Both the position numbers and the translations under genes were made by a program. A DNA stretch of 64,000 nt. It comes from Auanema rhodensis. Its lineage: Eukaryota > Nematoda > Chromadorea > Rhabditida > Rhabditidae. This document shows, one piece after another, positions 35,899 to 45,546 of the stretch. The stretch is taken from positions 11,284,001-11,348,000 of the forward strand of contig OZ059898.1 of the NCBI GenBank assembly GCA_964057225.1, read 5' to 3'. Each line of letters opens with the position of its first letter. Position 1 is the stretch's first letter. The notes below the pieces were generated by a model. It did not search any database. It was not told where the DNA came from and worked only from the letters and a program-made list of their open reading frames with translations.

Positions 35899-38542
35899 GG
35901 GGTGGCGGACGTTTCGTCGTCTCTAGTTTGTGAACTAGTTCAGGCTGATCATTAGAGGGCAAACTTTATGATAATGTGCTGACAAGTGTCAGTGTTCATG
36001 TAACTCGGGGTGCTATTAAAGCTATAAATCTATAGAATTCAGTTATAAGTGGCTACATACCTTGAAGTGCCATCAAAATATAAATTGAAAAAAGCAGAAA
36101 TTAAAATAAACATACAGTTCTATCAACCAGGCTATCATCAAACAGTTTCAAGTCAACAGTTACGTGAGTTCATAGTAATAGTTGTTAGTTTATCTTTTCT
36201 TTCGATAAGTTTGCTTATTCACACTTTCTCATCTTTTCTCGTTCATCATGATTTTTCCTTCTACTTTCTGTCCATTTTCTCTGATGATTAACGCTCAGGG
36301 TAAATCTGTTCTTGTTTCTCAGCCTTTTGATAATGTTCCTTCGGAGAACATAACTATCTTTTTTAATAATTCTTCGGTAAATACTCAGAATCTTGAAGTT
36401 TATTCAAATGATGTAACTTCACTCTCATTTTTGAATTTCACTCTTCCATCTTTTAATATCCCTCCATTGAGGCAGCAAAATGTTAATTTTGCTTCTGCTC
36501 TTTCTCTAGCAAATTCATCTGCGGCATCTTCTTCAGTTGAATCTGTTGCTACAGTTACTGTTCCTACTGTCAACAGCGTTCCACTGTTCTCTTCTTCTAC
36601 TTCACATCTTTCTATTCAGCCTTCTTCTTCTTCTTCTGCCGTTCATTCTTCACCGTCATCTTCTCTTTCTTCTTCTCCTCCTTCTGTTTCCTCTCCTTCT
36701 TTACCTGTTCTCTCTCCTTCTTCTTCTGTTCCCTCTCCTTCTTCTTCTGTTCCCTCTCCTTCTTCTTCTGTTCCCTCTCCTTCTTCTTCATTTTCTTCGC
36801 AATCTGCAAATCCTAACTCATACGCCGCTCTCATTGCGCCTTCTAAGCAGGGTGTACACCCCTGTTTAGAATATAAATTTGAAAACTTGCTGTATCGCTA
36901 CCAATTCAGTAGTAAAAGTTCTCAAAAAGCTTATTCTATTTATCGTTGCACAGGTTGTAAACATTTGGGTAAATACACTTCTATCAAAGTAGAAAATAAT
37001 GTATTTCTCGAAAATCCTATTGCTCAAAACTATCATTGTGATCCATTTTTGTTTTCTATTAACAAATGCAAAAATATCACATACTCTCTAACTCAGAATA
37101 TCAAAAGTTCAGACTCATGTTTTGAGATGAAAGCATATTCCTTATTTGTCAATGAAATAAAAAAAATATTTCATGAATCTGAGTTAGAAGAGCATGAAAA
37201 GCAAGAAGTTTCCTCTGCTTGGTTTCATGGTGGCTATGACAGTAGACGTAGAGCTATTACAAGGGCTTTAAGTTCTCGTAAAGACTTAAGAACATCCATG
37301 ACCAATGTTCCTCTGTCTCTGTCTAAAACTATCAATGGTCGTACGTTCTTGCATTTTCATGACAGCGAGTTTCATTTGTATTTCGATACATTTTGTTTGG
37401 AACTAGCTGTTCAGCATGGTTTAACTCATTTGCTTGGGGACGGTTGTTTCAAATACCAGCCTTTGGATATGGAACAAACATATACCATCATGGGCGGTTG
37501 CAGAAATGGAACAACTGTACCTCTTTTCTATTCCATTTTAAAAAATAAGAGTAGGTTCACTTATAGAAGGCTTCTTCAACATATTGCACTAGCTCTCTCC
37601 AACGTTGGTTGCATAGTTGAAAACCTTATTTTTATCTGTGATTTTGAGATCGCTGTAATAAGGGAAGCTGAAACTATTTTTAATTCTGTTCAAGGATGTG
37701 CATTTCATTATGCTCAGAGCTTGAACAGACGGTTTCTTCAACTGGGTTTGACACAAGCAGAGAAGCAATCCATTGAAATCAAACAATGGCATGGTCGGCT
37801 GCTGGGCTTGCTCTTCCTTCAAACTGATCTTATCTCACGGTCCGGGTTACTCAATTCTCCTGTTTCTTCTGATCATCCATCATATTCTTCTTGTCTTCAA
37901 ATGATCAGTTATGTGAATGAAACATGGATTGAAGGACCTTTGCGACATTATTGGAGCAAATGGGACATAAAACAGTTTCGTACATCTAATAATGTTGAAT
38001 CTTTTCACCGTAAAATGAAGACTATTTTATCTTGCTCTCATCCTCCTCTTTCTGAATTAATTACTTTTTTTCATGGTGAAAATTTGATGGCTAATCATGT
38101 CCTGATCGCTTTGTCATCGAATGTTGAGCCTGCCAGGAAAAAAAGAAAAAACGTAATTGAGAGGCAACAACGGATTGAGGTTCAGTTTGAAAACTTTAGG
38201 AGCATCTCCAATAACCGACTGCCTAATCAGCAAGAAATAATAGCATATGTCGAGGAGATGGCGAAGTTTAACACCAGAAAATCTTATTTTTGAATCATTT
38301 AACTTGAAAAACTAAACTCTAATAAATTTTTTGAACCATACCTTTTTTTTCTAACACAAAAACCTCCTTGCCGTTTAGATTGAAAACCTTGATTTTTTAT
38401 GAACTGTTTAAGTTTTTGGGTAATTTTTAGAAGTCTAAACGACCAAAAACTGAGAGTACAACACGTGTGGTATAATTTACGACCGTTAGGCTTGCTGGGG
38501 AGAGGTTGTAAAAATAGGAGACGACGAAACGTCTCAGACCCC
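35899..38542 (+). mobile_element. MULE DNA transposon, copy 2, at the array strand flip
   Basis: A 2.64-kb near-identical copy (I see fewer than ten substitutions plus one 21-bp deletion) with both 25-bp ends present: GGGGTGGCG + core on the left and core + AGACCCC on the right (38518-38542). The flanks do not match each other. On the left is + strand tRNA nucleotide 65; on the right is a - strand tRNA broken after nucleotide 14. No target duplication can be found, so the element spans a rearrangement junction. Confidence 0.88.
36248..38293 (+). CDS. MULE transposase, copy 2 (681 aa)
   Basis: Same protein as at 32819-34885 but with three SSSVPSP units instead of four. I see three replacements: VTSAW to VSSAW, NRRSLQ to NRRFLQ and HYWNKW to HYWSKW. 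The catalytic residues are kept at D398, D465 and E584 (DGCFKYQP, CDFEIAV and NNVESFH). The frame is intact. The very low divergence means the duplication or transposition is recent. A role in moving both copies, and any deleted relatives, is inferred from the intact triad and ends. Confidence 0.9.
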   Translation: MIFPSTFCPFSLMINAQGKSVLVSQPFDNVPSENITIFFNNSSVNTQNLEVYSNDVTSLSFLNFTLPSFNIPPLRQQNVNFASALSLANSSAASSSVESVATVTVPTVNSVPLFSSSTSHLSIQPSSSSSAVHSSPSSSLSSSPPSVSSPSLPVLSPSSSVPSPSSSVPSPSSSVPSPSSSFSSQSANPNSYAALIAPSKQGVHPCLEYKFENLLYRYQFSSKSSQKAYSIYRCTGCKHLGKYTSIKVENNVFLENPIAQNYHCDPFLFSINKCKNITYSLTQNIKSSDSCFEMKAYSLFVNEIKKIFHESELEEHEKQEVSSAWFHGGYDSRRRAITRALSSRKDLRTSMTNVPLSLSKTINGRTFLHFHDSEFHLYFDTFCLELAVQHGLTHLLGDGCFKYQPLDMEQTYTIMGGCRNGTTVPLFYSILKNKSRFTYRRLLQHIALALSNVGCIVENLIFICDFEIAVIREAETIFNSVQGCAFHYAQSLNRRFLQLGLTQAEKQSIEIKQWHGRLLGLLFLQTDLISRSGLLNSPVSSDHPSYSSCLQMISYVNETWIEGPLRHYWSKWDIKQFRTSNNVESFHRKMKTILSCSHPPLSELITFFHGENLMANHVLIALSSNVEPARKKRKNVIERQQRIEVQFENFRSISNNRLPNQQEIIAYVEEMAKFNTRKSYF

Positions 38543-38556
38543 TCGGACATGACTGC
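38543..38556 (-). pseudogene. 5' stub of a - strand tRNA-Ser
   Basis: Only nucleotides 1-14 remain (acceptor strand to D loop) on the - strand, abutting the right end of MULE copy 2. Its phase matches the next full copy (189 bp away). Confidence 0.85.
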
Positions 38557-38663
38557 TTGTAGAAGGAATATACTTTACAGTTAAAGTGATAGACGCAATG
38601 ATGTCGTACTTTTTGGAATAAGATCAAAAAGGATCAAAAAATTGATTTATCATGCAAAATATT

Positions 38664-38745
38664 CGCAGTCAGCAGGATTCGAACCTACGCGGGCAGAGCC
38701 CAATTGATTTCTAGTAAATCTCCTTAACCACTCGGACATGACTGC
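38664..38745 (-). tRNA. tRNA-Ser(AGA) variant, G30T
   Basis: The anticodon stem pair G30-C40 is lost. The same change is in the copy at 40554-40635, ten units away. It may weaken the tRNA; the anticodon itself is unchanged. Confidence 0.85.
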
Positions 38746-40931
38746 TTGTTGAAGGAATATACTTTACAGTTAAAGTGATAGACGCAATGATCTCGTACTT
38801 TTTGGAATAAGATCAAAAGGGATCAAAAAATTGAATTCTCATGCAAAATATTCGCAGTCAGCAGGATTCGAACCTACGCGGGCAGAGCCCAATTGATTTC
38901 TAGTCAATCTCCTTAACCACTCGGACATGACTGCTTGTAGAAGGAATATACTTTACAGTGAAAGTGATAGACGCAATGATCTCGTACTTTTTGGAATAAG
39001 ATCAAAAGGGATCAAAAAATTGATTTCTCATGCAAAATATTCGCAGTCAGCAGGATTCGAACCTACGCGGGCAGAGCCCAATTGATTTCTAGTCAATCTC
39101 CTTAACCACTCGGACATGACTGCTTGTAGAAGGAATATACTTCACAGTTAAAGTGATAGACGCAATGATCTCGTACTTATTGGAATTAGATCAAAAAGCA
39201 TCAAAAAAATGATTTCTCATGCAAAATATTCGCAGTCAGCACGATTCGAACCTACGCGGGCAGAGCCCAATTGATTTCTAGTCAATCTCCTTAACCACTC
39301 GGACATGACTGCTTGTAGAAGGAATATACTTCACAGTTAAAGTGATAGACGCAATGATTTCGTACATATTTGAATTAGATCAAAAAGCATCAAAAAATTG
39401 ATTTCTCATGCAAAATATTCGCAGTCAGCAGGATTCGAACCTACGCGGGCAGAGCCCAATTGATTTCTAGTCAATCTCCTTAACCACTCGGACATGACTG
39501 CTTGTAGAAGGAATATACTTTACAGTTGAACTGATAGACGCAATGATTTCGTACATATAGGAATTAGATCAAAAAGCATCAAAAAATTGATTTATCATGC
39601 AAAATATTCGCAGTCAGCAGGATTCGAACCTACGCGGGCAGAGCCCAATTGATTTCTAGTCAATCTCCTTAACCACTCGGACATGACTGCTTGTAGAAGG
39701 AATATACTATACAGTTCAAGTGATAGACGCAATGATCTCGCACTTTTTGGAATAAGATCAAAAAGGATCAAAAAATTGATTTATCATGCAAAATATTCGC
39801 AGTCAGCAGGATTCGAACCTACGCGGGCAGAGCCCAATTGATTTCTAGTCAATCTCCTTAACCACTCGGACATGACTGCTTGTAGAAGGAATATACTTTA
39901 CAGTTAAAGTGATAGACGCAATGATTTCGTACATATAGGAATTAGATCAAAAAGCATCAAAAAATTGATTTATCATGCAAAATATTCGCAGTCAGCAGGA
40001 TTCGAACCTACGCGGGCAGAGCCCAATTGATTTCTAGTCAATCTCCTTAACCACTCGGACATGACTGCTTGTAGAAGGAATATACTATACAGTTCAAGTG
40101 ATAGACGCAATGATCTCGTACTTTTTGGAATAAGATCAAAAAGGATCAAAAAATTGATTTATCATGCAAAATATTCGCAGTCAGCAGGATTCGAACCTAC
40201 GCGGGCAGAGCCCAATTGATTTCTAGTCAATCTCCTTAACCACTCGGACATGACTGCTTGTAGAAGGAATATACTTTACAGTTAAAGTGATAGACGCAAT
40301 GATTTCGTACATATAGGAATTAGATCAAAAAGCATCAAAAAATTGATTTATCATGCAAAATATTCGCAGTCAGCAGGATTCGAACCTACGCGGGCAGAGC
40401 CCAATTGATTTCTAGTCAATCTCCTTAACCACTCGGACATGACTGCTTGTAGAAGGAATATACTTTACAGTTAAAGTGATAGACGCAATGATCTCGTACT
40501 TTTTGGAATAACATCAAAAAGGATCAAAAAATTGATTTATCATGCAAAATATTCGCAGTCAGCAGGATTCGAACCTACGCGGGCAGAGCCCAATTGATTT
40601 CTAGTAAATCTCCTTAACCACTCGGACATGACTGCTTGTAGAAGGAATATACTTTACAGTTAAAGTGATAGACGCAATGATCTCGTACTTTTTGGAATAA
40701 GATCAAAAGGGATCAAAAAATTGAATTCTCATGCAAAATATTCGCAGTCAGCAGGATTCGAACCTACGCGGGCAGAGCCCAATTGATTTCTAGTCAATCT
40801 CCTTAACCACTCGGACATGACTGCTTGTAGAAGGAATATACTTTACAGTTAAAGTGATAGACGCAATGATCTCGTACTTTTTGGAATTAGATCAAAAGGG
40901 ATCAAAAAATTGATTTATCATGCAAAATATT

Positions 40932-41013
40932 CGCAGTCAGCAGGATTCGAACATACGCGGGCAGAGCCCAATTGATTTCTAGTCAATCTCCTTAACCACT
41001 CGGACATGACTGC
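40932..41013 (-). tRNA. tRNA-Ser(AGA) variant, G61T
   Basis: T-stem pair 61-71 is broken, and the change lies within the B-box promoter region. The next unit (41121-41202) shares it, which suggests local copying. Confidence 0.85.
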
Positions 41014-41876
41014 TTGTAGAAGGAATATACTTTACAGTTAAAGTGATAGACGCAATGATTTCGTACTTTTTGGAATAAGATCAAAAAGGATCAAAAAATT
41101 GATTTATCATGCAAAATATTCGCAGTCAGCAGGATTCGAACATACGCGGGCAGAGCCCAATTGATTTCTAGTCAATCTCCTTAACCACTCGGACATGACT
41201 GCTTGTAGAAGGAATATACTTTACAGTTAAAGTGATAGACGCAATGATTTCGTACATATAGGAATTAGATCAAAAAGCATCAAAAAATTGATTTATCATG
41301 CAAAATATTCGCAGTCAGCAGGATTCGAACCTACGCGGGCAGAGCCCAATTGATTTCTAGTCAATCTCCTTAACCACTCGGACATGACTGCTTGTAGAAG
41401 GAATATACTGTAAAGTTAAAGTGATAGACGCAATGATCTCGTACTTTTTGGAATAAGATCAAATGGGATCAAAAAATTGATTTGTCATGCAAAATATTCG
41501 CAGTCAGCAGGATTCGAACCTACGCGGGCAGAGCCCAATTGATTTCTAGTCAATCTCCTTAACCACTCGGACATGACTGCTTGTAGAAGGAATATACTTT
41601 ACAGTTGAAGTGATAGACGCAATGATTTCGTACATATTTGAATTAGATCAAAAAGCATCAAAAAATTGATTTCTCATGCAAAATATTCGCAGTCAGCAGG
41701 ATTCGAACCTACGCGGGCAGAGCCCAATTGATTTCTAGTCAATCTCCTTAACCACTCGGACATGACTGCTTGTAGAAGGAATATACTTTACAGTTAAAGT
41801 GATAGACGCAATGATGTCGTACTTTTTGGAATAAGATCAAAAGGGATCAAAAAATTCATTTCTCATGCAAAATATT

Positions 41877-41909
41877 CGCAGTCAGCAGGATTCGAACCTA
41901 CGCGGGCAG
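41877..41909 (-). pseudogene. 3' part of tRNA-Ser cut by BEL/Pao insertion
   Basis: Nucleotides 50-82 of the tRNA. Nucleotides 50-54 (GGCAG on the + strand, 41905-41909) recur at 45962-45966. Confidence 0.93.
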
Positions 41910-41928
41910 TATCGCGAATGCGATTATT
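41910..41928 (+). repeat. 19-bp remnant of the 5' LTR
   Basis: Matches the start of the 3' LTR (45547-45565) exactly, then diverges. It lies directly after the target duplication. Confidence 0.7.
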
Positions 41929-42100
41929 GCGGCATTGATCTTGCTGGTCCACAATCCCCGACATAGAACTCAGTGAACTGCCCACTCATTTACGATCCAG
42001 GCGAGACTGCATAGATCGGTTAAACAACATTCAGAAAAGACTTGACAAATTTTGGCAACGATGGCATAATGAATATGTCGTCGCCCTTCGAGCAACACAC
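41929..42100 (+). pseudogene. Integrase core remnant with deletion/frameshift
   Basis: One frame reads GIDLAGPQSPT and then a stop at 41964-41966, matching the start of a Pao integrase core. A second frame, open from about 41939, reads the region before the C-terminal domain (IDRLNNIQKRLDKFWQRWHN) and runs on into the downstream ORF. Most of the catalytic core between these parts is missing, so no integrase activity is expected. Confidence 0.75.
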
Positions 42101-44956
42101 ATGTTGGATCACAAGCAGGGACATTTCTCCACAGCTACACCAAAAGTAGGCACAGTAGTGCTAATATCAGATGACAATACGAAACGAAACCAGTGGAAAA
42201 TGGGTTTAATAACAAGCATACAGAACACGGAATCTGTGAGAGTTGCAGAAGTCCGTACATCTGATGGACACAAACTATTTAGACCCATCAATCGCCTGAT
42301 TCCCCTTGAAATTCCTTCCGACAACGAGCATCATACGGAAAACAGGCATACGCAGTCCCCACACAAATCAGACAAAACTGTCACGTTTAAAGAACCTCCA
42401 GAGGTCATTTTACTCGATAACGAAGTATCCACCGTTGTGGAAACCAGCACATCGACCGGACCCAATACAACTGAAAACGTGATAGACCCAAACGTTATCA
42501 CTATCAACGATGATGATGACATCGAAGTGATCACCATTGCAGATGATGAAGGTGAAAATGAACCACAACCTCGAAAACGACGACGTCTCCCCAGTTACAC
42601 ACATTTTTTCATAGCCATGATACTGGGTATTCTCGTCAATCCAATGTCCGCAACCAACATCTGCCAGTTCTCTTGCATCAAAGGAAGAGTAGGCATATCA
42701 AACTGCGGTACTGGACATCCCATCCGAGTTTGTGCCCGGGAAACATGTGTAGAGTACACCCCAAATACTCCCAACTTCACCATAGTATTTCCGGCTCATG
42801 TTGTATTGCATGACCACACATTCATCTCACGACATATTATCGATAAAAATGACACATTTGCATTGCATCAACTTGATTGTCCAGCAACTCCGTTTTGCGA
42901 TATGATTCAATGTCTGTTCTGTCTTGAACTACTCCACAACCCATCTTGTTTCCCATACGCAGCACTCTCGGCGACCGCACTCATCATATGGCTCATTCTA
43001 TTTAGCATTCTTTTAAGCATCATAGTCATTCGAATTTGTTCTAAAAAATTTGTTCATATTGCACAATACACCCTTTTTTCCGTTTGGCGTATGATCACTC
43101 AATGTCTCCCCTCTCATATAAGATCTCATATCTCTATTCAGGAAGAACGATCGGTACTCGAGTACGTCCCGCTCAGTTCTCACAAGCTACCTCGATGGCA
43201 GAAGTCTACACCCTCACAACGATCACGACAACGTGACCGATTAGTTCACCGAGTCGGGTATCTTTTTGTTGCAATAATCGTCATTTTTTTGATTGAATCT
43301 CTTGTAGTTAATGCATGTACTATTGTTCCTCCGAGTATATCACATGTTCCAGGCAACTCCGTCTCGAACTTATCACCTACCCACCAAGTCAACCAAGTCA
43401 GCAGCTCCACCACCCTCCATACTTACGATAATGAGGTATGTTTTACAACTTCACATTCAAACCGATCATACGCCAATCCCCTCACGAACTCACACCTGCG
43501 CATCAAACTTATGTATACACGTATACTGTGCACGAAAGTATCCTTATTTTTTACACGTCACACCATCGTAAAAACTGAATCCGCAAAACGGTGTCCCCAT
43601 ATGGGCTCTTGTGTAGGATTGTTTTGTGCGAACGTTCGACCCAATACATCAATCTCAGAACTCTCATTAGCCAACCAATATCCAGGTACCAGCTATTGTT
43701 CAGAAAGCTGTGGATTTCTATCATGCGGTTGTGCGTTGCCAACTTCTGGTTGTCTCTTCTATCGCAACTTTCATGTTCCCAATGACAATATCACCCACGA
43801 AGTTTTCTACTGCTCACGATGGACACCTAGGGTTTTTCTCCAGATTAGCATCCATACAGCTATTGCGAACAAAACTGAAACGATCTCGCACGTCCCCTTT
43901 TTACCACACTCTACAAAAGTCATTAACGGGTACCATATTACTCTTGGGAGAATAACATATTCTGATAATGAAATCCTCCATAGAAGATACATTACTTCCA
44001 ACTCGAGAATTGCAGTTTTACCTCACTCTGCTACAATTTCATACTCGTGCGGAAAAGTTAAAACCGCTGACCCATTCTCCGAATGTACTGCAACAGACAC
44101 ATGTTCATGCAGACCAGCCGAAACAGTCGAAAATTGCTATTGTCAGGACAACAATCCTAACAAGCTCTATACTAATAACTACACCCTACCATTATCTCTT
44201 CCATCTCTGACCATGATCCCAAAAAACAATCTCATTTTTGCTCATCCCATAAGCGCTGTTGACATTAAAATGTGGACAAATATCTCAGATGTCACTTATG
44301 AATACGACAATAGTCCTACTATTTGCGAGCTAAAATCCAAAGACCTAGTTGGATGTTTTGACTGTGTTACTGGAGCAACAACAATCATTACTTGCATCAG
44401 TACATCATCCCACATTCGAATTTCGTGCGACGATGAAGAATTTCTGCTTACATGCAATTCTCAGGGTTACAACAACTCTATTCGCATACAGAGCAATTTT
44501 TCAACACCGTCTATAACGTGTACTCATCCGTGTACTTCCGCCACATTACATCTCAAAGGCAACTTGTACTACGTGAACGAATACATAGGTTTTGAACAGT
44601 CCACTCATCAGATTACAAACAGTTCATTCAGTCTCCTGAACGTCGAGTTTACCATACCGAGCTTTTTTGTACCCACTCACTTAATCAACTCACTTGTTTC
44701 GTTTTACTCGGACTACCTTAAAACGATTGTAATACTATTGAGTGTTTTGATCACAGTACTCGGCTTTGTAACCGCCGTAATTGACCGCGTCTTCCAGTTG
44801 TCAAGTACACCCGCTCTCTTAGCATATTTACCCATACAAATACTTATTATCTTCGCAATTCCTTTTCGCATCATTTTTTTCACAATTCATTTGTTGTTCA
44901 AGATTGTAGTTCGAGCCAGTCATAGCGCAGTGGCTAAAGGTACACACTCTCAGTGA
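42101..44956 (+). CDS. Integrase tail fused in frame to phlebovirus-like envelope (951 aa)
   Basis: One open frame encodes two parts. Residues about 1-80 are the C-terminal DUF5641 domain of a Pao integrase (VGTVVLISDDN, NRLIPLEIP). After an acidic linker and a basic RKRRR cluster comes an envelope polyprotein with several hydrophobic segments: an internal signal-like helix near residue 165, a strong one near 280-310, another near 388-405, a C-terminal anchor near 875-895 and a further hydrophobic hairpin. The cysteine-rich region around residues 490-560 (KRCPHMGSC, SYCSESC, CGCALP) matches the phlebovirus G2-type class II fusion glycoprotein that some nematode BEL/Pao and gypsy elements carry. 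The frame is uninterrupted for 2.86 kb despite the missing pol. That suggests recent insertion or selection. The native start is unknown, because the ATG is inside the integrase domain. Confidence 0.83.
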   Translation: MLDHKQGHFSTATPKVGTVVLISDDNTKRNQWKMGLITSIQNTESVRVAEVRTSDGHKLFRPINRLIPLEIPSDNEHHTENRHTQSPHKSDKTVTFKEPPEVILLDNEVSTVVETSTSTGPNTTENVIDPNVITINDDDDIEVITIADDEGENEPQPRKRRRLPSYTHFFIAMILGILVNPMSATNICQFSCIKGRVGISNCGTGHPIRVCARETCVEYTPNTPNFTIVFPAHVVLHDHTFISRHIIDKNDTFALHQLDCPATPFCDMIQCLFCLELLHNPSCFPYAALSATALIIWLILFSILLSIIVIRICSKKFVHIAQYTLFSVWRMITQCLPSHIRSHISIQEERSVLEYVPLSSHKLPRWQKSTPSQRSRQRDRLVHRVGYLFVAIIVIFLIESLVVNACTIVPPSISHVPGNSVSNLSPTHQVNQVSSSTTLHTYDNEVCFTTSHSNRSYANPLTNSHLRIKLMYTRILCTKVSLFFTRHTIVKTESAKRCPHMGSCVGLFCANVRPNTSISELSLANQYPGTSYCSESCGFLSCGCALPTSGCLFYRNFHVPNDNITHEVFYCSRWTPRVFLQISIHTAIANKTETISHVPFLPHSTKVINGYHITLGRITYSDNEILHRRYITSNSRIAVLPHSATISYSCGKVKTADPFSECTATDTCSCRPAETVENCYCQDNNPNKLYTNNYTLPLSLPSLTMIPKNNLIFAHPISAVDIKMWTNISDVTYEYDNSPTICELKSKDLVGCFDCVTGATTIITCISTSSHIRISCDDEEFLLTCNSQGYNNSIRIQSNFSTPSITCTHPCTSATLHLKGNLYYVNEYIGFEQSTHQITNSSFSLLNVEFTIPSFFVPTHLINSLVSFYSDYLKTIVILLSVLITVLGFVTAVIDRVFQLSSTPALLAYLPIQILIIFAIPFRIIFFTIHLLFKIVVRASHSAVAKGTHSQ

Positions 44957-44987
44957 TTGATGACGGGTTCAATACCCAGTGAGTCCT
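44915..44987 (+). other. tRNA-like (A-box/B-box) sequence overlapping the env stop
   Basis: TAGCGCAGTGGCTAAAGG fits a tRNA A-box and GGGTTCAATACCC a B-box with T stem, spaced as in a tRNA. The acceptor stem does not close, so this is not a working tRNA. It looks like a tRNA-derived SINE fragment or captured tRNA. It supplies the last dozen env codons and the stop. Confidence 0.5.
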
Positions 44988-45078
44988 CGATTTATTTTCT
45001 CGATTTCTTAGTTCCCTATCATAGCAAACGATTGTTCAATTTGATTTACACCAATCCTACACAATTTATCATTTCGCC

Positions 45079-45087
45079 GGGGGGAGG
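45079..45087 (+). other. Candidate polypurine tract
   Basis: GGGGGGAGG, the only strong purine run near the element's 3' side. It lies 460 bp before the proposed 3' LTR rather than next to it. Confidence 0.3.
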
Positions 45088-45093
45088 TATACT

Positions 45094-45513
45094 ATGTATA
45101 AAAACCATCATTATTTCAGTCTTGATAACATCAAAGAATGGAGCGATTCCCTTGATCAACTCCAGGATAACGGCAACGCAAAGATGCCTAACAAAAGTCA
45201 GAATATGTCTGCACCAAAAAAGCAGAACAACTCTAAAGTGAAGTACAGAAAAATGGAAGAAGACATGAAATGTCAACTCTGTTGGAAGAAGGGCCACACC
45301 ATGGGAAAATGCACAGTCTACAAGACTGCAGCACAACGCGTCAAGCGTTGCAAGTTGATCAACATGTGCTTGAAGTGTTTGCGGAACCACTTTGGAAAAC
45401 CGTGTGTGGAGAAGATGAAGAAAATATGTCATGTGTGCAAAGGAAGCGGACTGGACCACGATCATCCTGGTGTATTATGCAAGCTGCAGTTTGCGGAGGA
45501 ATTAGCAGAATGA
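45094..45513 (+). CDS. Zinc-knuckle (gag-like) ORF 3' of env, 139 aa
   Basis: Small basic protein with a cysteine/histidine array typical of the nucleic-acid-binding end of BEL/Pao gag. It has CQLCWKKGHTMGKC (a CCHC knuckle) at about residues 59-72, then CLKCLRNHFGKPC and a third cluster CHVCKGSGLDHDH. About 55 polar, lysine-rich residues precede the knuckles. It would bind RNA or DNA. The location is odd: gag normally lies 5' of pol, but here the ORF sits between env and the 3' LTR. It could be an accessory ORF or a displaced gag fragment left by template switching. No capsid-like region is visible. The start is the first ATG, just after a G-rich purine run. Confidence 0.65.
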   Translation: MYKNHHYFSLDNIKEWSDSLDQLQDNGNAKMPNKSQNMSAPKKQNNSKVKYRKMEEDMKCQLCWKKGHTMGKCTVYKTAAQRVKRCKLINMCLKCLRNHFGKPCVEKMKKICHVCKGSGLDHDHPGVLCKLQFAEELAE

Positions 45514-45546
45514 AATCAGTTCTGATTTCTCTCTCCTGGCCCGGAA

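Larger units (their letters stand above)
38664..41769 (-). tRNA. 17 tandem tRNA-Ser(AGA) genes, - strand
   Basis: Genes occupy 82 bp from 38664 + 189n (n = 0-16; the last is 41688-41769). Anticodon AGA is intact in all. Substituted copies: G30T (38664 and 40554), C71G (39231) and G61T (40932 and 41121). The rest match the consensus. Confidence 0.96.
38543..41909 (-). repeat. 189-bp tandem repeat block C (-)
   Basis: The same unit, now inverted. Seventeen full genes are flanked by broken ones. Spacers fall into visible classes (AAGATCAAAAGGGATC, AAGATCAAAAAGGATC, TTAGATCAAAAAGCATC) that alternate from 39.6 to 40.4 kb. Confidence 0.96.

Noticed and set aside
38427..38627. ORFs reading through the right end of MULE copy 2
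   Set aside because: They cross the element terminus into tRNA spacer and have no coding features.
43311..44210. Several 60-86 codon frames inside the envelope region
   Set aside because: Shadows of the 951-codon ORF in other frames.
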